The notes under the pieces were generated by a model that made no database searches, was not told the DNA's origin, and was given only the letters and a program-made list of their open reading frames with translations. From Gautieria morchelliformis (taxonomy: Eukaryota > Basidiomycota > Agaricomycetes > Gomphales > Gomphaceae), in NCBI GenBank assembly GCA_015179125.1, contig WHVA01000280.1:1-64000 (forward strand): DNA of 64,000 nt, read 5' to 3'. The position numbers and the translations under genes are program-made. Below are positions 32,764-42,486 of this stretch, piece by piece (the stretch's first letter is position 1; each line of letters begins with the position of its first letter).

Positions 32764-33324
32764 TGTTACGGTACGATCCATCGTAAGGTTGACCGAGGTC
32801 GGGAACGAAACCCGAGGCAAGGTCCGAGGTTATGGGGCGAGGTTTGGATGGGGAAGTCGGAGAGGGACTTGGCTTCAGCTTATGTGCTGCACCGACCCTA
32901 CACACGAGTCCCAACCTCGGAGGCAAACGAATAAGAGGCGAGGTTTGGCTTAAGAGACGAGGCTTAGAAACTAGCTAGGGATCGAAGGGATACGATAGTT
33001 GATTTTCAGACTGAGGAGTAGGAATGCATACAAGGGGGTTATATATGGGTGAGGGTGCGAGTCAGGGGCGAACATATTAGTGGAGGTCAGGGCGAGGTCA
33101 GGAGACCGAGGTCAGGGCGAGGTAATATACGAATGATGCGTGATGGAGCGGAATCAGTAACTAAGGGGATATGGGCATGGGATCAAGGTCAGATATGAAC
33201 TCAAGCTCAGGCTCGGGCTCGGGCGCGGATAAGGATCATATGTACTCGTGCACGAATATCACACGGCTCAGGCTCGGAAGAAGGTTTTACTGGTAAGTAA
33301 CCGGCCAAAGGCCGGGTTCTTACA
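32764..33324 (-). repeat. 5' LTR of Gypsy-A
   Basis: 561 bp; plus-strand ends TGTTACGG and GTTCTTACA. It carries the 24-28 bp tandem duplication missing from the 3' LTR. Core promoter on the minus strand at about 33027-33046 (TATATAACCCCCTTGTATG). Confidence 0.95.
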
Positions 33325-33714
33325 AAAGGCCTGACAATCGCTGGTTACCGTTGATCTGGTCTCTACCTCACCCAGACCCGATTCGCATTATCCTCGGAGG
33401 AGACGAATAAAAAGATCGGCCGTTCATTCGATAACACCCAGTTTTTCTGGCACTGGTGCAGTTTTTAGAAGACCCGGATTTTGAGGAAGAGGTACAGGAA
33501 CTGCTGCACTGGTGGAATAGGTATGCCATTTCTGCAAGATGAACGTCACTAACACTCACCAATTGCAGTCGCCTTTTCCCAAACAAAGAAGAATTGGGGG
33601 ACAAGGAGGACATGATGGACTCAATAGCATTGCTGAAAGCTCAGAAGGCAGTAAAACGTGTAGCTCTCCCGAGTGCTATGAACCATTTAACAACGCTGTA
33701 GTCCCCCTTGAGGA
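33325..33714 (+). pseudogene. C-terminal fragment of a basidiomycete hypothetical gene
   Basis: The plus-strand frame from the TSD reads RPDNRWLPLIWSLPHPDPIR, two stops (33409 and 33439), HPVFLALVQFLEDPDFEEEV and QELLHWWN, an intron (33525-33569, GTATGC..TTGCAG) and RLFPNKEELGDKEDMM..KAQKAVKR. This pattern is familiar as the C-terminus of transposon-associated agaricomycete hypothetical proteins. It could be the end of the gene seen at 19250-20884, but there is no direct link. Confidence 0.45.
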
Positions 33715-33940
33715 ATTTGATTGATGGCTTACTGTATACTGTTATTGGAGGTTTCTTGAATATCCATGTACTATGTTGGATAGCAAATAGAGAGTATATG
33801 TTACCAATAATTATTAGGTCGGAATATTCCGGCGTAGCTAAAAATTACTGACTCAGCGTGAGAATTTTCTATCTCAGAACGCGTCCACTGACGTCCACCA
33901 CTGCCGCGCTCCCAACACTCCAGGGCCGACAAGTCTCCCC

Positions 33941-35024
33941 ATGGACCCCATCCCTCCGGCTTCATTCTACGGTATGACAACCGTCTCTACTACAGCCTCA
34001 GACATTCACTACGAGCCTCAGATCGACCCCGTGCTCCTTGGTGACTCAACCAACGCGTCACATCCACCCAGCATGGCACCATCCCCTCAGCCAGTCGCTC
34101 TCCCTTCAGGACCCCCCTTAGGCTCCACACGTTCCAAAGTGCGGAAACCAAGGGAGGAGTTTTCTACGAAGGATCTGGAGCATCTCCTTCGCGCAGTGAT
34201 CGATGTCAATCCCTACATGGCTCCACGCAACAAGGTAGGTGAACGGTGGAAGGCAGTCGCCACAATGGTCCAGGAAGAGGGGCTCTGCTTGAACCGAGAA
34301 GCAGAGACCTTGAAGAATAAGGTGACATCACTCCTGGGATGGGTAGAGGTAAGCTGCCGTGTAAATATTCTATGATTGCAGGCGAACTGACCCATATGCC
34401 TTTGGTAGGGGGGAAAAAAAAACTCAGCTCACTCACCACTTTCCAAGGAGCTGGAGCATGATCCTCTTGCATTTGCATCCCTGTCCGGCAAACTCGACGC
34501 GATCCAGCACCTCAAAAGACATGCGAAGGAGACCCGTGAGGAGGAGAAGGAGCAGACTAAAGAGGTAAGTGTGATGGTGATCAATATATTATAGGACTCA
34601 CATGTTCCAGGTCCAGAATGCCTCCCAAGAGGCCGGGGAGACGATGCGACTCGGGATGATGACCGGTCACCGAGACCGCAATAAACGGTCACGCTCGTCC
34701 TCATCTTCCGATTCAGAGAGTGGGAAGGAGAATGACAGTGGGCCTAGCAGCACCCCTCCCGATTCCTGGTCGACCGCGTCGAAACGGACATGTCTGACGG
34801 GCACGAGCCGCACAAATTTGTCCAAGGAGACCTCGAGGATGGTGCACCTTATGGAGAAGAGTGATGAGTGAGAGGCAAGGAAGGAGGAAAGGGAGGCCAA
34901 GAAGGACGAAGAAATGAGGGAATTCCGCACGATGCTCATAGCTCGTCAAGACCGGGTCATCGATATGCAGGCGCGCACCTCAAATGTGCTTCTTGACATC
35001 TTGCGCCAGGGTCTGCTCAATTAA
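33941..35024 (+). CDS. Harbinger Myb/SANT-like accessory protein
   Basis: In Harbinger elements this partner binds transposon DNA and helps the transposase enter the nucleus. Exons 33941-34348, 34409-34564, 34611-34871, introns GT..AG of 60 and 46 nt. Residues about 72-136 form a Myb/SANT-like trihelix pattern (FSTKDLEHLLRAVIDVNPYM, then NKVGERWKAVATMV and NKVTSLLGW). A Lys/Glu-rich helix follows, then a Ser-rich basic segment (RNKRSRSSSSSDSES). TGA at 34869 ends the frame at 274 residues. Beyond it the same frame stays open to TAA at 35022 and is coiled-coil-like (EMREFRTMLIARQDRVIDM), so the stop may be a recent mutation. Confidence 0.75.
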
Positions 35025-35082
35025 CTATCTTCCTTAGCAATTAATTAGCTATGTTTTCGTTGTTATAGCTCCAAAAAAAATA

Positions 35083-35241
35083 TTTCTTGGTTTATAAAGT
35101 AAAACAGTATAGAAAAAATCCTTTAATCACCCAAAAAAATTCATTTCTTGGTTTACAAAGTAAAACAGTATAGAAGAAAATCAAAAATTCTTTTCTTGGT
35201 TTACAAAGTAAAACAGTAGAGAAAAAAATCCTTTAATCACC
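35083..35241. repeat. Three-copy tandem repeat between the convergent Harbinger genes
   Basis: Three imperfect copies start at 35083, 35144 and 35192, each TTTCTTGGTTTA(T/C)AAAGTA followed by AAACAGTA(T/G)AGAA and an A-rich tail; copies 1 and 3 also share CCTTTAATCACC. AT-rich, between the two gene ends. Confidence 0.9.
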
Positions 35242-35266
35242 AAAAGAAGCTCGCATATACCAGTAT

Positions 35267-36499
35267 TTACGCGTGAAAATACTCCTCCAATGAGGGCGGC
35301 GGGCAGGAGTAACGCTGGGCAGTCTGATTCGGCATGACACATGCATGAGCATTTGTCAGTAGCACGGCCACCCGGTAGAGAAGACCGCAGGGGTTGCCAA
35401 GGATTTTGTGTTTCCAGAAACATTGCAGATATGGCCAGTCCTGCGTGACCAGCCCAAAGCCGTGTTCCACCGAGATGCGAACCCCACCCATGGCCGAGTT
35501 CCAGGCTCGCTCATCATTTGTGAGTTCTCCAACGTGAGCATAGGGACTAAAAACCCACGGGCTGACTCCATAGGCTGAATCCCCATACACTTGATAAAAT
35601 CGCCGCTCGGCTGGATCCCCCTCCTGTGAGTGCTCCTGAATCGCATACCTCTCCATGAGACCCACGAGTCCACTCTCCCTCAGGACACCACTGTCGTTTT
35701 GGGGTGTGCGATATGGGCCAGCCAAGTGGGCGATTAGTCCGTTAGGTGTGACGACCGCCTGAAATTTCATGCCATGAAATTTTTTATAACCTGTGTAAGC
35801 AAGCTCTTGATTATCCACAGGCCTGCATGTCCGTTGTATGGTGCAATCGATGAAGCCGATGATTGTTCTGGTTGGAGCCCCGAAATCATGTAGTGCCGCT
35901 GCGTATACCTTCAAATTTTTCTGGCTCAGGATCCCTGCATGATCCCAGGCCAGAAGCCCTCCCCATCTTGTGTTTATAAAACACGCCGTCTCATTCACAA
36001 TCTCTGAGATCGCAGACTGGGGGCGTGCATACTTGGTGGCCAGGGACCATAAATCCTCTGGGCTGCAAAGCCGTGCGCACAGAAGGCTGAGAGATTCGAG
36101 GGGGAAGGAGCGGAAACCACACTTTGTTATGAGAGGACCTGGCAGCTCCATAACCTGACTGAGGTTTCTCAGCTCATCTAGGGTAAACCTTAGTGCAAAG
36201 TTGAATATTTTAGTTATAATGGCATGGCAGACACATGGTGTTGCTTACCGGAACCTCCAGATACACTCAGCCTCACTGAGGCTCTGGAGATATTCCTCCG
36301 TGATCCGATGGCCTCCGATCTTTGGTCGTGGCTTCTCCTTTGGCTTGCAAAGGGCACCTGCCGTGTGCATGAGGTGACTGTGTGTGTGGCTTGCAGTATC
36401 CTCGGAATCAGATGGGATGTCAGGCAACCGTGGGGAGGTTATAGCGATGGGAATCAGAGTGGCGAGGAGTAGCCGTTTCTTGGAGCGGTTGAGTGGCAT
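35267..36499 (-). CDS. PIF/Harbinger DDE transposase, intact
   Basis: Catalyses excision and insertion of the surrounding element. Exon 1 36499-36249, intron 36189-36248 (GTAAGC..CTAAG), exon 2 36188-35267; 390 residues, no stop. The ATG at 36499 is used; another in-frame ATG lies at 36523. The N-terminal part is basic. The DDE_Tnp_4 core is in exon 2: first Asp in IIGFIDCTIQRTCRP followed by YTGYKKFHGMKFQAV, second Asp in VYGDSAYGVSPWV, Glu in ISVEHGFGLV. All three catalytic acids are in place with normal spacing. With intact ends and TSD, the element looks autonomous. Confidence 0.92.
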
Positions 36500-36818
36500 G
36501 GTGGCAGAGAGGAGCCCCACCACACGCGTCAGTCACGTGACAGTCACCGTAATTAATGTAAAAATTACCAGCTCTTCTGGCGCTTATTTTAACAGTCCGA
36601 TAATAATTTCTATCAACTTAATAATTATTACCCAACATATACTCTCTAATTCAAGGTTTTGAGGAGTTTGGATATGAACGATCATATCCCTCACATGATG
36701 TGAAACACTAATGACACCAAAACTCGTCATATACTGCTCAGGTCACATGAGCTACAACAAAAATCAAGTACACTGCAGTTACAGACTCATGCTTCCCACA
36801 GTAGCATATCCTCCAGTC

Positions 36819-38023
36819 CTACAGATAACCCGAGTCCTTCATCCATCCTTGCGCATGTCTCGACGTAATCTGACCCAGTGCCTCATACAGAAACATGAAT
36901 GGTCGGGCCTTCTCTTTACTTGCAACGCAGGCGCGGAACTCAGCACCGTGACGTCTGAGGTGAGCTTTGATAAACGAAAACGATTCTTCTATGGGGTTGA
37001 GATCGGGCGAGTATGGCGGAATATATACTAGTTTGACTCCTCTGCAAACATACAACATTATTAGACACTGCTTGCGCAAACGGACAGTCGGTAAGATACC
37101 TTTTGGCACACAGGACCTTGACCTCAGGTACATGATGTATGGCGCAATTATCCATGACGAGAACACTTCGAGGTGCTGCATAAGGGTTCATGACCTCTAA
37201 CAGACCTTCAAGAAATGCAAGAAACGTGTCACCATTGTATGCGCCCAACTTGATGTCACTATATATAATGCCATCTTGTGATAGTGCCGGAAGGATTGAA
37301 AACCTAAATCAATGTCAGTGATACATAAAATAGAATTATATACAGACCGTCACCTCTCGCCTCTTTGGAAGCGTGCCCAAACATGAGGTCTGCAGCCCTT
37401 AGAAGCCCATCCCATTAGCCTGTAAGTCGTGCGAAGATGTATCGCACTTTCGTCTGTAAAAACTAGGTGTTCGGGTGGCTCAGCACCGATGTATAACTGG
37501 ATAGCTGTCCGTGAACCTTCACAGCGCTCTGCTGCTGCCCGGGAAAGCTGGATTGGAAGCAATAAGGATTGTGTGCTCCTGCAGGATTTAACAACTCACC
37601 TTTCTTCTTTGCAAACCAAGATTATGGAGTGTCCTCCATACAGTTGAAATACTTACTGTAACGCCATGCTGTACTTCTAGCTCTTCAACGAGTTCATCAA
37701 GGTAAAGGTCAGGTGAGCATTCAAGAAGCGCGAGAAGAAACTATTATAAAATAAGTGATAGCTAAACCCAGGTACAAACAGCTTACTTCAATCTGAGTTG
37801 GCGACATCTTTGAACCACGAGAGAGCCGTCTTGGCTCTGTTACAACATCTCCGATATCGCGCCAGAGCTTGATTGTGCGCTGCACAACGTGCAATGACAT
37901 GTCAAGATCAATGGCAATCTGAGTTGATGTCTTTTGAAGCTTGAATTTATGGTGTATAACCCAATCCCGCAAGTCCTTGCTGTAATGGCGGCGAACAGGA
38001 TGAGGGTTGAGAGGGCGAGGCAT
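36819..38023 (-). CDS. Tc1/mariner-type (IS630-like DDE_3) transposase, intact
   Basis: Cut-and-paste transposase. Exons 38023-37787, 37740-37600, 37547-37354, 37303-37100, 37041-36819; four GT..AG introns; summed length 999 nt, 332 residues, normal for the family, no stop. The N-terminal helix-turn-helix region (HYSKDLRDWVIHHKFKLQKT, STQIAIDLDMSLHVVQRTI) precedes a second DNA-binding segment (VSISTVWRTLHNLGLQRRK). Catalytic acids: VFTDESAIHL, VLVMDNCAIHHV, and the Glu in YIPPYSPDLNPIEESFSFIK. Upstream in-frame ATG at 38113 is an alternative start. Terminal repeats were not identified, so mobility is unproven. Confidence 0.9.
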
Positions 38024-38098
38024 ACAGATGATGTACAGTGTTTCCGGAAGTTCCCGAAACAAAGATTTCGACTTCAAAGTCTTAGCTAAGTATCGGCA

Positions 38099-38409
38099 AC
38101 AATGACTAGCCATTATTCTATCTAGAGGTACATGAAGAATATGTAGTTATTCATTGTAATGCAAACCTTTGAATGCTCACAGAAGGGTGTTTCACCACCC
38201 AGCCTAGTGGCCAAAAATCCAAAACTCAAAAGTTTGTTTTACTTGGATTTCATACTTCTGTACCCTAGCTATGGTCAACTTATGTTCAGGCACAAAATCT
38301 CAAGGCAATCCGAGCAGAAACTAGTGAGAAATCGTTGTTCGAGTCTTGCACGCTAAAACGGAGGCAAACCTGACGTGCACCTTGCATACTGCAAACAGGT
38401 GTAATAGAT
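38099..38409 (+). repeat. Dispersed repeat R2, copy 2
   Basis: Inverted relative to 17585-17912 (see that entry). It starts just upstream of the transposase start codon and ends in a TGCAAACAGGTGTAAT word shared by both copies, so it may be the terminal region of the Tc1/mariner element. Confidence 0.75.
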
Positions 38410-39127
38410 AGAAGGTTCTACCTGCTTACTAAGCCCTTGTACATTACAATATAAAAGGAGGCCCTTTGCCTGCCCTTTGAGCAATCAATCTACCCATCTT
38501 CTATCCTACACAGCTTGTGTGACTTGCACATCTTACCTAAGTTCCTAACCTGAACTAGAATACTACTCTTGCTTAGAGTAACTATTCTTACTTAAGTAGT
38601 TGGTTTACTGCTTAGCCACTTAGCCTAACACGCTGGGTGACACTCTACAGAGTGAGGTTGGCAATTGATTTTCTTGTCAATTAGCACTCCAATACCCGAG
38701 ACGAGCTGTTCAGTTGATTTTCCTGTTCAGTGACTTTCACAAGTCAAGTCAAGTTGTGCGTGAAAGCCACTTCACATTACTCTCTTGTTATTGCAGCCCA
38801 TTGACGTTGGTCAACCCAATCCACTTAGAAACTCTCCTGCAGAGCCTATTCCCTCTTTATTAAAAGGAATACTCTTGGACCCCTATAGTGTCCTTGAACC
38901 TACACACTCTTTTAGTTTATTGTTCAGTGCAGCTAAGAAACGCATGCCTTCCAGCTGTAATAACTTGGACTAGTTATTACACAGATTGCAACCAAGGTAC
39001 AAATATTAAATTATTTCCGGAGTTGTGCTGCTGCATTGAACTGGTATTCTACTAGTCGTGTAAATGACACGTTCTGATAGACAGAGGCGTTAGCAATAAC
39101 ACCAAAGCCTTGAAGGGTTCCAAAACA
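38410..39127 (+). promoter_or_regulatory. Promoter-like leader of an unidentified element
   Basis: A TATA-type sequence (ATATAAAAGGAGGCCC near 38450), two diverged copies of CA-TTGATTTTC.TGT (about 38670 and 38715), and an acceptor-like TTATTGCAG at about 38790-38798 followed by a 58-codon frame (PIDVGQPNPLRNSPAEPIPS). It resembles the leader and first exon of a mobile element, but I cannot name the family. Confidence 0.3.
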
Positions 39128-39176
39128 GGAGGTCGGAGTGGGACTTGGCTTCAGCTTATGTGCTGCGCCGGCCCTA
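39128..39176 (-). repeat. Fragment of a Gypsy-A type LTR
   Basis: About 45 bp nearly identical to the Gypsy-A LTR (GGGACTTGGCTTCAGCTTAT then GTGCTGCGCCG-CCCTAC). Flanks are unrelated. Confidence 0.75.
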
Positions 39177-39240
39177 CTGTCAAGATTGGTTTTTAGGCGT
39201 TAATATTGTGTATTAGTGAACACAGTGAATGCCCAAATAA

Positions 39241-39513
39241 CTTGTGCGAATAGATGTGCCGTTCGGAGAATAAGGCGAACCAATAAATGTTCAGAAGATA
39301 AGAGGGCTGGGCGAACGGAGCTTGCCCTATCTACAGTCGTAGCGAAGTAGCCCATAACACTTGACCATATAACGTGCAAGGTGTCATGGAAAGGTTGTTT
39401 AAGGAGCAACAATCCTTTCACCGGCGAAGGCGCTCCTTAGGAGCCCTTTGCTGACAGTGCAGATAGTAGTATGAAGACTAAGGTAACAAAGGTGAAGTAC
39501 GAAAACTCACCAC
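39241..39513 (+). repeat. Dispersed repeat R1, copy 2
   Basis: Same orientation as 11001-11271 (see that entry); ends in ..AACTCACCA as copy 1 does. Immediately followed by the AT-rich block. Confidence 0.7.
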
Positions 39514-39519
39514 ACTGGA

Positions 39520-40085
39520 GGCATAGTAAGGTTTTTTGGTCCAAAAAACTGTGAAAAAACTTTGAAGATTTTCCAAAATTTTTGAATGTTTTTTATATAA
39601 ATTTTTTTTTTTAAAATCTTGAGTTTTTAAGAATTTCTCAATCCCAAAAAAGTGTGATAAAACTGGAAAAAAAAAGTTCAAAAAACTTTAACAAAACACA
39701 AAAAAATTCAAAGTTTCTGGAGACTTTTATGAATCAAGAAACTCTCTGAAAATTTATCATTTTTTTCAAGATTTTTTATCCCAAAAAATCTTGAGAATAT
39801 TGTAATAAAATAGCCAAAAACTTTGGAAAAATTTAAAGTTTTTATTAGAGTTTTTTTGGTATGAAAATCCTTGAGAAACTGAGGTTTTCCAAAGGTAAAA
39901 ATTCTAATGAAATTTACGGTTTTTTTAGAATTTTTTGAGCAAGAAAATCGGGAAAATATGGTAAAAATAAATGTCAGAAAATTGTAAAGAAATTCAAAGT
40001 TTTTTCAAGGTTTTTTAAGGTTTTTTTAAGGGTCACAAAGAACCCCTTAAAAAACCTTGAAAAAAACTTTGAATTTCTTAGGTTG
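39520..40085. repeat. AT-rich low-complexity block ending in a long hairpin
   Basis: About 560 bp dominated by A and T runs with recurring words (AAAAAACTTTGAA, TTTTTTAAGG, CTTGAGAAA). At about 39988-40078 an inverted repeat with arms of about 36 bp: left AGAAATTCAAAGTTTTTTCA.. and right ..TGAAAAAAACTTTGAATTTCT around an 18-20 nt centre. It ends where Gypsy-C homology starts. No coding potential. Confidence 0.85.
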
Positions 40086-40097
40086 TCCACAGGACTT

Positions 40098-40784
40098 CCC
40101 AGGAGGGTAGTTCAGAACGAAATACTGCCCACTACTCAGTCAATCAATGGATTGTAGTGGGTGAGCCAGTTGTGTCCGAGAACTACCCAAACAAACGAAT
40201 CAAGGGGGGTGACATAAAAGTCTACGGAATGGATGTGACCATTGGGGAAATGGATAGGTAGCTCTACAGCTTCAGTAATTACTGAATTTGTACTACCATC
40301 AAACAAACAGAGCGGGGTCAAATCTACGGATCAGGTTTTGAGACTATTTCTACTTACAAAAACTCATTCGATAAAACAATGAGTAGAACCGGATTCTACT
40401 AGAGCCTTAAACCTTTGGTTGGGAAGGAGAGACAAGGATAAACTAACCACAAGAGAATGTAGAGAACAGAGAGCAGAAGCATTGATTCTTACCTCCCCTA
40501 ATGTGCAAGCCGAGTCAATGCGACCCTTGGTATGCACAGAGGCTGTAGGGCCGCTGAATATTTTTTTGTGCCCGAAGCCGAGCTTTCAGCTTTATGATCG
40601 GATGTCTTCCCGTCAGAAGCTGTGGCTGCCCGGGCCGATGTGGCCCTCAGGCACTCCTTCACATGGTGGCCACTCTGCACACATACTAAGCAGAGATTGT
40701 TATCAATGCAGTGTTGGCGTTCTGCAGGTGTGAGTTTCCCGTCCTTGCCAAGTCTATCCGGTTCGGTTTTTTTCTGACCCTCGG
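40098..40784 (-). pseudogene. Gypsy-C: gag zinc knuckle and protease fragment
   Basis: Minus strand. A CCHC knuckle (CLVCVQSGHHVKEC near 40680) preceded by DRLGKDGKLTPAERQHC, then protease (LFDGSTNSVITEAVELPIHF and VVLGHNWLTHYNPLID at 40320-40136). The protease 'DSGS' start near 40390 is degenerate and the sequence stops at about 40090 against the AT-rich block, so RT, integrase and 3' LTR of Gypsy-C are missing. The upstream part of this gag is at 50984-51870, displaced by the Gypsy-B insertion. Confidence 0.85.
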
Positions 40785-41488
40785 TGTTACGACCGTTCCG
40801 CTCAACCATCTCCACCACCTCTGGAACACCTCTACAGCACCTCTGACTCTATTCCGCAACATCCACAACCCATGACCTCGACCCCTTGTTCTTCAGTACC
40901 CCTGGTCACCTTTACTCACCGGCCTCCACACTCGACCCTGAACACAGCAAGATACCATTTCTGTATTTCCATTTGTTCCGATGCCTATTGTACTTACATA
41001 CCTTTGTTCTTTTGCCAATGTTCTTACTCTACCCTGAACCCCCTTGTCATCCCCTTGTTCCGCATTAGTTACTTACCCCGTATGTCTATCTGATTCCCAC
41101 TCCCTCCAGAATTTGCTTAGTACTACACTATTCCTTGTTGCTTCAGCTCTTTGTATAAAACCCCCACTTGTATGTCTCCATTTCTGCAATCAGAAATTGA
41201 CTTCAATACGTGAATCCCTTCACACTATCTCCTGTTCTTAGCACAGTGAGTGTTGCAAGCTTTCTCTCTCTCCCCGTGCTTGATCCTCTGTCTTCCGTCT
41301 CTTCCACCTCTCCCGACCCTTGTCCTCCAACCTTCGACTCTCAGTACTGTCTTCCTGACTTCTACCTTCTCCGACATCTGGAAGTTAAATGTGAAATACT
41401 TAGGACGGTAGTTCATCAGGGGTGCAACACATAAGTTGAAACCATTGTCCTTTCTAGTTCCGATCCCCAGGATTTCTGATATGTAACA
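40785..41488 (+). repeat. 5' LTR of Gypsy-B
   Basis: 704 bp, TGTTACGACC .. GATATGTAACA. TATA box and downstream core (TATAAAACCCCCACTTGTATG) at 41154-41174. Confidence 0.95.
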
Positions 41489-41521
41489 GTATTATCTGAT
41501 TCCCACCTGAGCACTATCACT

Positions 41522-42486
41522 ATGCCTCCTCATACCACAGGTACTTCAGCGCATTCAGGAGCTGTCGAACCTCTTTCTTATTTTGGCAATCTTAGATCCA
41601 CAGCAGCAAGGTGTGTGGAACCCTCCAGCAGCTCTCGAGCTGATGATGAGCTTTCCTACGATGGTCCACCTGGACAGATCGAAGAATTTCCTGATTCAAA
41701 TCCCAATGACAATCCTGACTACGATGCAACCCCGTTGAGAAGCAGCAGCAAACAAACAGCAGCATCTTTCCGACGCCCAGAACCACTTCCACCGCCCCTC
41801 CAGGTGGCCCTCATGGTGACCCTCCTGGCTGTCCTCCCGACGGCCCTCCAGGTGGTCCTCCACCTCCGATTCCCAGCAACCCAGTTCTTCCCGCTCCAGC
41901 TCCAGATCTTGCACAGGCTATCACCATGCTGGGCAGTCAACTCCAGCGTCCGGCCCAAGCTCCACACCCCAAGACAAAGGTTTGCGAACCAGATCAGTTT
42001 GACAGTTCTGACCACAAGAAGCTCCAGGCGTGTTTGGTCCAGCTTCAACTCAATTTCCGAGATCATCCCGATGCCTTTGCGGACGATGAACAAGAGGTCA
42101 ATTATGCCCTTTCCTACCTCCAGGCACGGCTGTGGATTATTTCGAACTGGCCCTCATGGACCTCTACGCCATCATTGACTGGGCAGACAATTACCACAAT
42201 TTCATTTCTGAACTCCACAACAACTTCAGACCATTCGATATGGAAGCCGATGCTGAAAATGAACTCGAGAAGCTTCGTATGAAAGACACTCATAAGATAG
42301 CTAAATACATCGTCACTTTCCAGCAGCTCACTCCTCGAGTCCAATGGGGAGAAGCTGCACTCCGCTGATAGTTCTACATGGGTGTGCCATCCCGGATCAA
42401 GGATGAAATCGCCCATATTGGAAAACCCACCACCCTAACTGACCTCTGCAACCTAGCCCAATCTATTGATTCACGCTACTGGGAAA
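41522..42486 (+). pseudogene. Gypsy-B gag, first part
   Basis: Starts at ATG 41522 (MPPHTTGTSAHSGAVEPLSY). The frame changes within a Pro/Gly-rich stretch near 41780-41920; the gag core continues as FDSSDHKKLQACLVQLQLNF (about 42000) and YFELALMDLYAIIDWADNY (42135 on), then a TGA-TAG pair near 42366. It ends at SIDSRYWE, where the solo LTR at 42487 interrupts it. Confidence 0.85.

Larger units (their letters stand above)
25267..33324 (-). mobile_element. Gypsy-A: complete Ty3/gypsy chromovirus element, TSD AAAGG
   Basis: LTRs at 25267-25799 and 32764-33324 enclose gag and pol on the minus strand. The 5-bp flanks are AAAGG on both sides (25262-25266 and 33325-33329), which proves a single insertion of 8,058 bp. 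It landed a few bases after a GTGAG splice-donor-like sequence in host-derived DNA. pol carries a C-terminal chromodomain. A solo LTR of the same family lies inside the integrase, and an antisense gene lies between chromodomain and 3' LTR. Several point stops but no large internal deletion: a fairly young copy. Confidence 0.95.
33789..36647. mobile_element. Complete PIF/Harbinger DNA transposon, TSD AAT
   Basis: Terminal inverted repeats: AGAGAGTATATGTT at 33789-33802 and its complement at 36634-36647, continuing imperfectly through an AATAATTATTA block. The 3-bp duplication AAT lies at 33786-33788 and 36648-36650; 3-bp duplications are the hallmark of this superfamily. It holds two convergent genes, a Myb-like protein and a DDE transposase, as autonomous Harbinger elements do. 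2,859 bp. Confidence 0.93.

Noticed and set aside
25267..33324. Envelope gene in Gypsy-A (retrovirus-like)
   Set aside because: The only extra gene is antisense and encodes no signal peptide or transmembrane segment.
39478..39681. Minus-strand 67-codon frame in the AT-rich block
   Set aside because: Phe/Lys-rich translation of A/T runs; low complexity.
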